From Clostridia bacterium (GTDB lineage Bacteria > Bacillota_A > Clostridia > Christensenellales > Aristaeellaceae): a DNA stretch of 41,225 bases. The position numbers and the translations under genes are program-made. The stretch covers positions 1 to 41,225 of the forward strand of contig JAFZQK010000009.1 of assembly GCA_017620455.1 (NCBI GenBank), read 5' to 3'. Below are positions 1-7,174 of the stretch, piece after piece (the stretch's first letter is position 1; each line of letters starts with the position of its first letter). The notes beneath the pieces were generated by a model. The model saw only the letters and a list, made by a program, of their open reading frames with translations, searched no databases and was not told the DNA's origin.

Positions 1-124
1 ACGATCCTCAAGTAAAACTCATTTCAGAATTAACTGTCGTTTTTCCTCTTTACTCTGTATCGTTTTCAAGATTCCCGCGCCCCCCTCGCTTCGGCCCCTT
101 TCGGGGCCCCCGCTTCGCGAGCGC
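1..124 (-). other. Probable rRNA-operon leader, running off the left edge
   Basis: Read on the minus strand, this is the transcribed leader of the promoter at 131-159. It starts with two GC-rich hairpins (111-123, and 93-98 pairing with 103-108). It then becomes AT-richer and contains CTTGAAAACGATACAGAG, which resembles the TTGAAAACT-type segment common in Firmicutes rRNA operon leaders. No ORF fits. The mature RNA would lie beyond the left edge, so the rRNA identity is inferred; a tRNA operon is the main alternative. Confidence 0.45.
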
Positions 125-130
125 CTGATT

Positions 131-159
131 AGATTACCACAGCCGCTCCGCTTTGTCAA
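131..159 (-). promoter_or_regulatory. Strong sigma-A-type promoter, minus strand
   Basis: On the minus strand TTGACA (159-154) and TAATCT (136-131) are separated by exactly 17 nt. The -35 is perfect and an AT-rich stretch lies upstream of it (161-200), as in UP-element promoters. It fires leftwards out of the window into the leader at 1-124. Confidence 0.7.
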
Positions 160-211
160 CACCTTTTTTTATTTATTTTTCGGTCTTTTTTATTAAATCC
201 GACAGCGTTGA

Positions 212-250
212 ATATCTTGTGTCCGCAGCGTTTTCCCGGTCACAAGATAT
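212..250. repeat. Inverted repeat between divergent promoters
   Basis: ATATCTTGTG at 212-221 is repeated as its perfect reverse complement at 241-250, with 19 nt between the arms. It lies upstream of both divergent promoters (131-159 minus, 267-295 plus), 16 nt before the plus-strand -35. It could be a binding site for a DNA-bending or dimeric regulator. It has no T-run, so it is not a terminator. Confidence 0.5.
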
Positions 251-266
251 AGTTTCCGGCGGATTC

Positions 267-295
267 TTGCAATGCGGGACAGGATAGCGTATAAT
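267..295 (+). promoter_or_regulatory. Promoter of the ATP-grasp operon
   Basis: TTGCAA (267-272), 17-nt spacer, perfect TATAAT (290-295). The start codon at 347 lies about 45 nt downstream of the predicted transcription start, with GGAGG in between. Confidence 0.75.
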
Positions 296-346
296 GACAG
301 CGAGGACCGCAGATCCTGATCTTATCGACATTCACGGAGGCGGAAC

Positions 347-1354
347 ATGAGCCGGATCACGTACGTTATAAAGCGCATCGGGAAGATGGATTTTTCCCGG
401 ATGCGCGCCACGGCGAAAATGCTGCACAAAAAAACGGGCAGATCCACCCTTTGGCTGCTGACGGACATGGCGCGGTGCGCCGTCCGGTACAACGCGGGAT
501 ACATGGACTACAAGATCGCGGAAATGTACCGCCTGAACGACGCACAGAAGCGCACGGTGATCACCCGGGGCATCAGCAACGAGATCGTGCGCCGGATGAA
601 CGACAAGGCGTACTGGCATTTCTTCGACGACAAGACCCAGTTCAACCAGAAATTCGCCCAATGGGTGAAGCGGGACTGGATCAAAGCCGACGGCGCGCTG
701 ACGGCCGACGCGCTCGCTTCCTTTTTAAATGGAAAGGATCGCGTCATATACAAGCCGCTGGAGGGCTCCAGCGGGCAGGGCATCGTGAAATATGAAAAGG
801 AAGAATGGGCCGATCCGGACGCATTCCTGGCGCAGCTCAGATCCAACGGCCCGGGGATCCTGGAGGAAATGGTGATCCAGCACCCGGAAATGGCGCGGAT
901 GTGCCCCACTTCGGTGAATACCGTGCGCATCGCCACGCTGCTGGGCGACAAGCAGGAGGGTATCGTATACGCCTTCCTGCGCATCGGCAACGGCAAGGTG
1001 ATGGACAATGTGGACTGCGGCGGCATGGCCGCCCGGGTGGACCTGGAGACCGGCACGCTCAAAACCGTCGGGGCGGACAAGCAGGGCAACGTATACGAAA
1101 AGCACCCCATCACCGGTACGCCCATCATCGGGTTCCGGATCCCCTTCTTTGAAGAGGCCAAGGAAATGTGCCTGCAGGCCATGCGGGTGGTGCCCCAGGT
1201 GCGGTTCGTGGCCTGGGACGTGGCCATCACCGCCGACGGCCCCCGGTTCATCGAAGGCAATTCCTTCCCCAGCCACGCCGTGCCCCAGTTCGCCGCCCAC
1301 TACCCGGACGGCATCGGCATCATGCCGGAATTCCGGAAATTCCTGGACATCTGA
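347..1354 (+). CDS. Sugar-transfer-associated ATP-grasp family protein
   Basis: This 335-residue protein looks like the ATP-grasp enzymes often found in polysaccharide and cell-surface loci (Pfam ATPgrasp_ST). ATP-grasp proteins join a carboxylate to an amine or thiol via an acyl-phosphate. Visible signatures are the nucleotide-binding lysine and glycine loop VIYKPLEGSSGQGIVKYE in the first half, EEMVIQHPEM followed by NTVRIAT in the middle, and a C-terminal FIEGNSFPS that would supply the metal-binding Glu and Asn. No signal peptide is seen, so it should be cytoplasmic. The ATG is preceded by GGAGG and follows a consensus promoter. It is the first gene of a likely three-gene unit with a peptidoglycan-binding protein and a membrane protein, which points to the envelope. 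The substrate cannot be read from the sequence. Confidence 0.75.
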   Translation: MSRITYVIKRIGKMDFSRMRATAKMLHKKTGRSTLWLLTDMARCAVRYNAGYMDYKIAEMYRLNDAQKRTVITRGISNEIVRRMNDKAYWHFFDDKTQFNQKFAQWVKRDWIKADGALTADALASFLNGKDRVIYKPLEGSSGQGIVKYEKEEWADPDAFLAQLRSNGPGILEEMVIQHPEMARMCPTSVNTVRIATLLGDKQEGIVYAFLRIGNGKVMDNVDCGGMAARVDLETGTLKTVGADKQGNVYEKHPITGTPIIGFRIPFFEEAKEMCLQAMRVVPQVRFVAWDVAITADGPRFIEGNSFPSHAVPQFAAHYPDGIGIMPEFRKFLDI

Positions 1355-1387
1355 CGGCGGGATCAGGCCGTATCAAGGAGAGAATCA

Positions 1388-2959
1388 ATGGATATCACGA
1401 AAGTCTTATTGGTTTATATGATGCTGACGGTGGGCGCCGCCGCCCAGGGGACCGCCATGCCCGACCAGCTTCCCACCCCCGCGCCGGCGCCCACGGAAAG
1501 CGCCTGGACAGAGCCGGCGCCAACCCCCGTGCCCTACCAGCCCCTGGCTGTCGGGGATCGAGGCGAGGAAGTGCGCCGGCTGCAGGAAAAGCTGGCGGAG
1601 CTGGGGTATCTGAACGGCACCATCGACGGCGTATACGGCCAGCAGACGAAACGCGCCGTGACCGCCTTTCAGGAAAACAACGACCTGACCCCGGACGGAA
1701 GCGCCGGCGCAAAGACCCTGGCGCTGCTGTACGAAGCGGAGCAGACGGAAAAAAGCGCCGTGCCCCCCGCCGTTGCCCCTCTGGGCGGCGTCACCGTGCC
1801 GGTTTATTACGTAGGCCCCGACGAGGCGCTGCTGCGCCGGGTGGACGCGGTGTGCCGGGGAGATACGGCGATCTTCGCCAACGACGAATACGCCGGCGAG
1901 GGCTTCTCGCTGGCGTCCGATCCCGCCGTGGCCGTATCCGTCAGCGGCGGCAAGGCGACCCCCGCCGCGGTGACCTTTTCCTACCGTCGGCAAAGCGCCG
2001 ATCGGGCGACGATCCCCGTATCCTACCGCACGGAAAGCGGCGCGATCCTCGCGGAAACCGTGCTGCGGCCGGAGAAGGCGGGCACCATGCTGGTGGAAGC
2101 CGATCTTTCGCTGCTGCCTGCCGGGTACCGCCTGATCAGCGCCGGCACCGTCCAGGCGGACATTGCCGAAAACGGCGCGGTCCGGCCCGGAAAAGTGGTA
2201 TTCACCTGCCAGAGCGAAGCCGAAGCGTGGCAGCCATCGGAAGGGACGGCGGCCATCCGGGTGGAATATGTGAACGAAAGCGGCTATCTGCTGGACGCCG
2301 CCGTGATCCCCGCCGCCTGGGGCGAGACCGTGCAGGTGTCCGCCGAAGCCGGGCGCATGGGGCAGAACAACCGCCTGCTCTCCCAGACCCCGGTGACCGT
2401 CACGGTGTCGGAAACGGGAGAAGCGGATCCGGTGACCTTCCTTTGCGCCTACCAGCCCGTGAACCCGGATCCCACCGCCGTCCCGACCCCGGCGCCGGAA
2501 CCCACCGCCACGCCGACAGCGGCGCCCACCACGGCCCCCACGGCGGAGCCTGCTCCGTCCCCAGCGCCGGCGCCCACCGAAGCCCCCACGGCAGAGCCCA
2601 CCGCGGCGCCTGAACCGCTACGGGAGGCCGGGGCGTCCGTGTCGATCAACGGCAGCGCCGCCGCCATCCCCTGGTACCGGGATGCGTCCGGGCGGACGAT
2701 GGTGTGCCTGCGACTGCTGTGTGAGCACGCCGGCTGGGAGTATGAAGCCAACGCCGCGTTCGACGTCCGGGGCCGGACGGTGCTGGCCCTGTGGGATGAC
2801 GCGGGGGTGCAGACCCTGACGGCGGACGATCAATCCTATCGGGAGAACGCCCTGGTATGGCAGGGCGAATTATACGTGGATACCCAGTTCCTTTCCGCGC
2901 TGGGCCTGGAAACGGAGGCCGCGGACGGCCTGCTGTCCGTCAGCTTCCCCCAGGGCTGA
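1388..2959 (+). CDS. Secreted peptidoglycan-binding stalk protein with C-terminal copper-amine-oxidase-N-like domain
   Basis: A 523-residue extracellular protein without a recognisable enzyme domain. A short hydrophobic N-terminus (residues 5-20, ending near AAAQG) suggests a signal peptide or anchor. Residues about 53-112 are a peptidoglycan_binding_1 domain (VGDRGEEVRRLQEKLAELGY, then the DGVYGQQTKRAV type). The middle contains two beta-rich segments with VSYRTESG and VEYVNESG starts that resemble MucBP-like modules. A Pro/Thr/Ala/Glu stalk covers about 360-410. The last 110 residues resemble the copper amine oxidase N-terminal domain common in clostridial surface proteins. AAGGAGAGA precedes the ATG, 33 nt after the ATP-grasp gene. 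It probably anchors to the wall; ligand unknown. Confidence 0.7.
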   Translation: MDITKVLLVYMMLTVGAAAQGTAMPDQLPTPAPAPTESAWTEPAPTPVPYQPLAVGDRGEEVRRLQEKLAELGYLNGTIDGVYGQQTKRAVTAFQENNDLTPDGSAGAKTLALLYEAEQTEKSAVPPAVAPLGGVTVPVYYVGPDEALLRRVDAVCRGDTAIFANDEYAGEGFSLASDPAVAVSVSGGKATPAAVTFSYRRQSADRATIPVSYRTESGAILAETVLRPEKAGTMLVEADLSLLPAGYRLISAGTVQADIAENGAVRPGKVVFTCQSEAEAWQPSEGTAAIRVEYVNESGYLLDAAVIPAAWGETVQVSAEAGRMGQNNRLLSQTPVTVTVSETGEADPVTFLCAYQPVNPDPTAVPTPAPEPTATPTAAPTTAPTAEPAPSPAPAPTEAPTAEPTAAPEPLREAGASVSINGSAAAIPWYRDASGRTMVCLRLLCEHAGWEYEANAAFDVRGRTVLALWDDAGVQTLTADDQSYRENALVWQGELYVDTQFLSALGLETEAADGLLSVSFPQG

Positions 2960-2997
2960 AGGCGGAAGGATCCCAAAAAGAACGGGGAGCGAAAGCA

Positions 2998-3600
2998 ATG
3001 AATCGTCAGATCGCCAAAATCGGGGCGGCCACCGTCACGGTTACCGTACTCCTGTTCGCGGTGTGCATGATCGCGGATTTCACGTTCGGCTCCTATCTGG
3101 TGTGTATGTTCCTGCCCCTGGGCTATATCATGACGGCCGCGGGCTTTCAGCAGGAAAGCAGCGCGGACAGACGCGTGGCCGCCAATACGGGCCTGATCCT
3201 GGCGGGGGTCTACGCCGTATTGATCCTGCTGGTCTATTTTGCCCAGACCACCACGGTGCAGCTGGAAGAGCTGAACGAGCAGGCCGCCCGGGTGCTGGAT
3301 TATCGGAAAGGCGGACTTTTGTTCAACTATGATCTGCTGGGCTACGGCATGATGGCGCTTTCCACGTTTTTCATCGGCCTGTCCCTTCAGGCGGACGGCA
3401 AAGCGGACAAATGGCTGAAATACCTGCTGATGCTCCACGGCGTTTTCTTCCTCGGGTGCTTCTTTCTGCCCATGACGGGCATGTTCGCCCATATGGCCGA
3501 CGGCGGCAGCGGCAAGGGCGGCACCTACGCCCTGCTTTTCTGGTGCGCCTATTTCCTCCCCATCGGCATCCTATCCTATCTCCACTTCGACAAAAAATAA
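2998..3600 (+). CDS. Six-helix membrane protein of unknown function
   Basis: A 200-residue hydrophobic protein that I do not recognise as a named family. About six membrane segments are visible, near residues 8-27, 30-48, 60-82, 108-128, 138-160 and 170-190. The short loops are mainly charged or glycine-rich (GGSGKGG before the last helix). The C-terminus is LHFDKK. The start at 2998 is chosen because it begins just before the first helix and follows GGGGAGCGAAAGC; longer in-frame extensions would overlap the preceding gene and are unlike protein. It is the last gene of the unit that starts at 347 and is followed by hairpins. Confidence 0.6.
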   Translation: MNRQIAKIGAATVTVTVLLFAVCMIADFTFGSYLVCMFLPLGYIMTAAGFQQESSADRRVAANTGLILAGVYAVLILLVYFAQTTTVQLEELNEQAARVLDYRKGGLLFNYDLLGYGMMALSTFFIGLSLQADGKADKWLKYLLMLHGVFFLGCFFLPMTGMFAHMADGGSGKGGTYALLFWCAYFLPIGILSYLHFDKK

Positions 3601-3603
3601 AAA

Positions 3604-3635
3604 ACCCTCCCGAAACCGCTTTTTCGGAAGGGGGT
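3604..3635 (+). terminator. Imperfect hairpin after the membrane protein gene
   Basis: CCCTCCCGAAA pairs imperfectly with TTTTCGGAAGGGGG. No T-run follows directly, so termination may depend on the stronger palindrome at 3638-3677, which is followed by a T-rich stretch. Confidence 0.35.
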
Positions 3636-3637
3636 CT

Positions 3638-3677
3638 GGGGGGAACCGCTTTTTGGCCTCAAAAAGCGGTTCCCCCC
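3638..3677. repeat. Palindromic intergenic repeat, copy 1
   Basis: Perfect 17-bp arms: GGGGGGAACCGCTTTTT (3638-3654) and its complement (3661-3677), loop GGCCTC. It lies between the convergent ends of the plus-strand unit and the minus-strand synthetase gene. The same palindrome, with its GGGGGTCYG flank on the other side, recurs at 19511-19551, also in a convergent gap. It may act as a bidirectional terminator or mRNA end-protector. Confidence 0.7.
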
Positions 3678-3706
3678 AGTTTCGTTCCTTTCGTTTCTTT
3701 CGTCCC

Positions 3707-5989
3707 TTACAGCAGCGCGCGCTGGATCTTGCCGCTGGTGGTTTTGGGCAGTTCGTCCTTGAAAACCACGATGCGGGGGTACTTGTAGGGCGCGGTGCGC
3801 TGCTTGACGTAGTTCTGGATCTCCTTGGCCAGGGCCTCCGACGGCTCGGTGCCCTTCACCAGCACGATGCTGGCCTTGACCACCTGGCCGCGGATGGGGT
3901 CCGGGGCGGCGCTGACGCCGCACTCCAGCACGTAGGGCAGCTCCATGATGACGGATTCGATCTCAAAAGGCCCGATGCGGTAGCCGGAGGACTTGATCAG
4001 ATCGTCCACCCGGCCCACGTACCAGAAATAGCCGTCCTCATCCCGCCAGGCGGTATCGCCGGTGTGGTAAAGGCCGTCGTGCCAGTTGCCGTTGACGTTG
4101 CGGTCGTCGCTGCCGTAATAGCCGGTGAGCAGCCCGCACTGGGGGCCGTCGTCGGTATGAATGACGATCTCGCCCACCTCGCCCACAGGCACCGTTTTGC
4201 CCTGGGCGTCCACCAGGTCCACGTCATAAAGCGGCACGGGCTTGCCCATGGAGCCGGGCTTGGGCACCATGCCGGTGAGATTGCCGATGATGATGGCGCT
4301 TTCGCTCTGGCCGAAGCCCTCCATGATGGAAAGGCCGGTGGCCTCCTTGAACTTCTGGAACACCTCGGGGTTCAGCGCTTCCCCGGCGATGGAGGCGTGG
4401 ACGATGCTGCTCAGATCGTACTTGCTCAGATCCTCCTTGATGAGCATGCGGTACATGGTGGGCGGCGCGCAGAACGTTTTGATATCGTACTGCTTGAACA
4501 GGGGCAGGATGTCCTCGGCGTGGAAGCGGTCGAAATCGTAAACGAAGATGGCCGCCTCGCACAGCCACTGGCCGAAGATCTTCCCCCAGCAGGCCTTGGC
4601 CCAGCCGGTATCGGAAATGGTCAGGTGCAGCTTGCCCGGGATCACGTTGTGCCAGAACTTGGCCGTCATGAAATGCCCCAGGGGGTACTTATAGCTGTGG
4701 CACACCAGCTTGGGGTATCCGGTGGTGCCGGAGGTAAAGAACATGAGCATGGGATCGTCCCCGCCGGGGCAGTCCTGAGGCCGGTCGAAATGAGAGGAAA
4801 AGACGGTGTATTCGCTGTCAAAATCGTGCCAGCCCTCCCGGCTGCCGCCGCAGTAGACCAGGGTCTTTACATCGGGGCATTCGGGCAGCGCCTTTTCGAT
4901 CTCCCCCGCCGCCTGGCCGTGGGAGGTGGCGATCACGCCGCAGACCTCGCCCGTCTGGAAGCGGTAAATGTAATCCTTGCACAGCAGCTGGTCCGTGGCG
5001 GGGATCACCACCACGCCCAGCTTTTCCATGGCCAGCATGGTGATCCAGAAATGATACTGCCGCCGCAGCACCAGCATCACCCGGTCGCCCCTCTTCAGGC
5101 CCAGGGAGCGGTAATAATTCGCCGCCCGGTTGCTCATTTTGCGCAGGGTCTCGAAGGTGAAGCGCCGCTCCTGCCGGTTGATATCCAGATGCAGCATGGC
5201 CATCTGATTTGGATGCTCCCTGGCCAGCTCGTCCATGACGTCGTAGGCGAAATTGAAGCGGTCGATATCGTGGTAATGCACGGAGGTGGGGGTGCCCATT
5301 TCGTTGACCGTATAATCCACGAACCGGTCCGCGATGGTGGCGCGGTGCTCGGCGGCGGGCAGCACGGCCTCGTGGGCGGCGGGGGCCTCCGTTTCCTCGC
5401 CGGGGATGACCACCGCCAGGAACACGCAGTCCTGCCCCTCGGCGGCGATCATGCCGTGGGGGGTGGAGGAATCCAGCAGGATGGAGTCCCCGGCCCGCAG
5501 GGTTTCCGTATGCTCGCCGATCTGCACCCGCAGCACGCCGGAAATGATGTAGTCGAATTCCTGGCCGGAGTGGGTGTCGGTATGGATGGGCCGGGCCTGC
5601 AATTCCGGATCGTAGGAATAGCGGGTCATGTAGGGCTCCACCAGGCGCTTGCGGAACAGAGCCGCCAGGTTGCGCATCTGGATGCCCCGGTTGTCGGTGG
5701 TCAGTTCGCCCTGACCGTGGCGGGTAACGGTATAATTGGAAAGGCGGGGGCTGCTGCCCTCGATCAGGTCCACGATGTCCACGCCGAAGGCGATGGCGCA
5801 CTTGTGAACGAAGGAGAAGGGCATTTCCGCACTGCCGGATTCATAGCGCGCACAGTCCGCCTCGCTGAACCCGGTGAGGCGGGACAGGTCCGCGGTGGTG
5901 TAGCCGGCGATGTCCTTCAGTTCCCGGATGCGGGCGCTCACATCCCTGAGCATGTCCGGGGCCTGGGGCTTATGGGAAGCTGCTTCCAT
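3707..5989 (-). CDS. XRE-cupin-acyl-CoA synthetase fusion (MACS-type AMP-binding)
   Basis: A 760-residue three-part protein. Residues about 14-67 are an XRE helix-turn-helix; about 120-195 a cupin_2 fold (HSGQEFDYIISGV, then the DSSTPHGM metal-site region); about 225-760 an acyl-CoA/acetyl-CoA synthetase of the medium-chain type. Adenylation motifs are intact: TSGTTGYPK (419-427), GFGQSES (558-564), YHTGD (641-645), GRVDDLIKSSGYR (659 on) and PKTTSGKIQR with catalytic Lys754. The expected reaction is carboxylate + ATP + CoA to acyl-CoA + AMP + PPi; the substrate is not readable. The protein ends three residues after the last motif, shorter than most relatives. The ATG follows AGAGGAGG. It is monocistronic and sits behind a T-box, so expression should rise when a specific tRNA is uncharged. 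The HTH-cupin part might sense substrate or regulate DNA. Confidence 0.9.
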   Translation of the reverse strand: MEAASHKPQAPDMLRDVSARIRELKDIAGYTTADLSRLTGFSEADCARYESGSAEMPFSFVHKCAIAFGVDIVDLIEGSSPRLSNYTVTRHGQGELTTDNRGIQMRNLAALFRKRLVEPYMTRYSYDPELQARPIHTDTHSGQEFDYIISGVLRVQIGEHTETLRAGDSILLDSSTPHGMIAAEGQDCVFLAVVIPGEETEAPAAHEAVLPAAEHRATIADRFVDYTVNEMGTPTSVHYHDIDRFNFAYDVMDELAREHPNQMAMLHLDINRQERRFTFETLRKMSNRAANYYRSLGLKRGDRVMLVLRRQYHFWITMLAMEKLGVVVIPATDQLLCKDYIYRFQTGEVCGVIATSHGQAAGEIEKALPECPDVKTLVYCGGSREGWHDFDSEYTVFSSHFDRPQDCPGGDDPMLMFFTSGTTGYPKLVCHSYKYPLGHFMTAKFWHNVIPGKLHLTISDTGWAKACWGKIFGQWLCEAAIFVYDFDRFHAEDILPLFKQYDIKTFCAPPTMYRMLIKEDLSKYDLSSIVHASIAGEALNPEVFQKFKEATGLSIMEGFGQSESAIIIGNLTGMVPKPGSMGKPVPLYDVDLVDAQGKTVPVGEVGEIVIHTDDGPQCGLLTGYYGSDDRNVNGNWHDGLYHTGDTAWRDEDGYFWYVGRVDDLIKSSGYRIGPFEIESVIMELPYVLECGVSAAPDPIRGQVVKASIVLVKGTEPSEALAKEIQNYVKQRTAPYKYPRIVVFKDELPKTTSGKIQRALL

Positions 5990-6021
5990 GGGGGATTCCT
6001 CCTCTGTGCTTGGAACGAATC

Positions 6022-6056
6022 AAAAACCCGTCCCAAAGTTTCTGCTTTGAGACGGG
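6022..6056 (-). terminator. T-box-controlled intrinsic terminator
   Basis: On the minus strand CCCGTCTCAAAG pairs with CTTTGGGACGGG (12 positions, one G-U wobble), followed by TTTTT (6026-6022). It lies immediately downstream of the T-box antiterminator sequence and 32 nt before the synthetase start codon. Confidence 0.88.
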
Positions 6057-6296
6057 CTGGTTTTTCAGCTCGCGGTACCACTCAAATTGTGCGCCGTGCG
6101 CACCGCTCTTCAGGCTCTTTGCAAAGCCCTCCGCCCTGACGCGGCGGTCATCGGGGACCCTTACTGCTTTCTGTTCAGGGCCCGGCTCGGGAGCCACAGC
6201 ATTGGGAGGGCATCCTCACCGGCTTTCAGCAGCCGCCGGCTCTCTGCATCGGATGGCGAACCCGCCTTCTCCTTCATCGCCTTTGCTATGCGATTA
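6022..6296 (-). promoter_or_regulatory. T-box riboswitch (predicted Val specifier GUG)
   Basis: The minus-strand leader carries the full T-box layout. The Stem I base has a GAUGA GA-motif (6278-6274) opposite CGAG. The apical part has AGAGAGCCGG and CUGAAAGCCGG. The linker contains GAACAGAAAGCAGUAAGG. The T-box GAGUGGUACCGCGAG is at 6083-6069, and an intrinsic terminator follows (6056-6022). Aligning Stem I by the helix GGAG/CUCC next to the GA motif places the specifier at 6197-6195, reading GUG followed by a purine: valine. The bulge UGGU pairs with NCCA tails whose discriminator is A, which fits tRNA-Val and argues against Cys, Trp or Asn readings. Helix pairing above the specifier loop is weak, so the codon call is moderate while the class call is strong. 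Confidence 0.9.
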
Positions 6297-6301
6297 CGGC
6301 T

Positions 6302-6330
6302 AGTGTAACAGATTTTTTCCCGCTTGTCAA
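6302..6330 (-). promoter_or_regulatory. Promoter of the T-box/synthetase transcript
   Basis: Minus strand TTGACA (6330-6325), 17-nt spacer, TACACT (6307-6302). It puts the transcription start just before the Stem I 5' strand, as expected for a T-box transcript. Confidence 0.75.
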
Positions 6331-6385
6331 CCGCCTTTTCCCCGTTTTTTTCCGCTGCATACAAAAGAAATACAGCTTCCCGGGA

Positions 6386-6414
6386 TTGACATTTCCGCGC
6401 AACCGGAGGATAAT
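6386..6414 (+). promoter_or_regulatory. Promoter of the P-loop ATPase/vor operon
   Basis: TTGACA (6386-6391), 17-nt spacer, GATAAT (6409-6414). It overlaps an in-frame TTG that would give a longer ATPase reading frame, which argues that the real start is the later TTG at 6458. It is divergent from the T-box promoter, 56 nt away. Confidence 0.75.
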
Positions 6415-6457
6415 TTATAGAAACGCGGCGCCCGTCACGGGCGGAAGGGAGGGGCCT

Positions 6458-7144
6458 TTGAAGCGGATCATCGTGATCGCCGGGCATTACGGCAGCGGAA
6501 AAACCGAACTGGCGGTGAGCCTGGCCATGCATTTGTCCGCCGGAAAGGACAGGGTTTTCCCCCGCCTGGCGGTGGTGGACCTGGATATCGCCAATCCCTA
6601 TTTCCGATCCCGGGAGCGGATGCAGCTGCTGCGGGAGCACAGCGTATCCCTCTACGCCGACGCGTTCAATTCCACCGGCACCACGGCGGAGCTGCCCGCC
6701 CTGACGGCGGCCCTGCGGGCGCCCCTGGAGGACGGGGGCTGCCAGACGATCGTGGACCTGGGCGGCAACGACGCCGGGGCCCGGGTGCTCAAGCAGTTTT
6801 CCAAGTATTTTCAGGGGGACGACCACGAGCTGTGGGCGGTGGTGAATTTCCGGCGGTACGAGACCCTCACCGTGGAAAACGCCCGGGCCCACGTGGAGGC
6901 CATCCAAAGGGAACTGGACATGCCGGTGACGGGGCTGGTCAACAACACCCACCTGCTAAGGGAAACCGCGCCGGAGATCCTTCGGGAGGGCTGGGAAAAG
7001 GCGGAAGCTCTGTCGGAGCAAATGAAGATCCCCCTGCTGTTCACCTGCTATCCCGCGGGCCTCGTTTCCCCGGAGCAGCTGGCGGGCATCGCCCCGCTGA
7101 TGCCCCTGGGGTTGTACATGCGGCCCGCCTACCTGGATAAATAA
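6458..7144 (+). CDS. P-loop ATPase (CobQ/MinD/ParA-like) in 2-oxoacid oxidoreductase operon
   Basis: A 228-residue nucleotide-binding protein. Walker A is GHYGSGKTE near residues 9-17, and a Walker B-like VVDLD followed by IANPYFRSRE lies near 43-56, giving a deviant-Walker look close to the CobQ/CobB/MinD/ParA group. VDLGGNDAG may be a second switch motif. No membrane segment is seen. The chosen TTG start (LKRIIVIAGH) follows GGAAGGGAGGGG; the upstream TTG overlaps the promoter. It is the first gene of an operon, 30 nt before the four oxidoreductase genes, so a role in maturation, cofactor supply or regulation of that enzyme is plausible but inferred. Confidence 0.8.
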   Translation: MKRIIVIAGHYGSGKTELAVSLAMHLSAGKDRVFPRLAVVDLDIANPYFRSRERMQLLREHSVSLYADAFNSTGTTAELPALTAALRAPLEDGGCQTIVDLGGNDAGARVLKQFSKYFQGDDHELWAVVNFRRYETLTVENARAHVEAIQRELDMPVTGLVNNTHLLRETAPEILREGWEKAEALSEQMKIPLLFTCYPAGLVSPEQLAGIAPLMPLGLYMRPAYLDK

Positions 7145-7174
7145 CGCATTCGCAAGAAGAAGGGAGAAGAAAGC

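Noticed and set aside
3653..6139. Plus-strand ORF of 828 codons opposite the XRE-cupin-synthetase
   Set aside because: Shadow of the synthetase and part of the T-box leader; no motif.
6186..6205. Cys (UGU/UGC), Trp (UGG) or Asn (AAU) as T-box specifier
   Set aside because: The frames exist, but the UGGU bulge implies discriminator A, while these tRNAs usually have U or G. The spacing to the GA-motif helix also favours GUG.
6386..6457. Earlier TTG start for the P-loop ATPase
   Set aside because: The TTG is part of the -35 box and lies upstream of the predicted transcription start; a better start with a ribosome site is at 6458.
6161..6952. Minus-strand ORF of 263 codons overlapping the T-box and ATPase gene
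   Set aside because: It would start inside the ATPase gene and read through the T-box leader in an implausible way.
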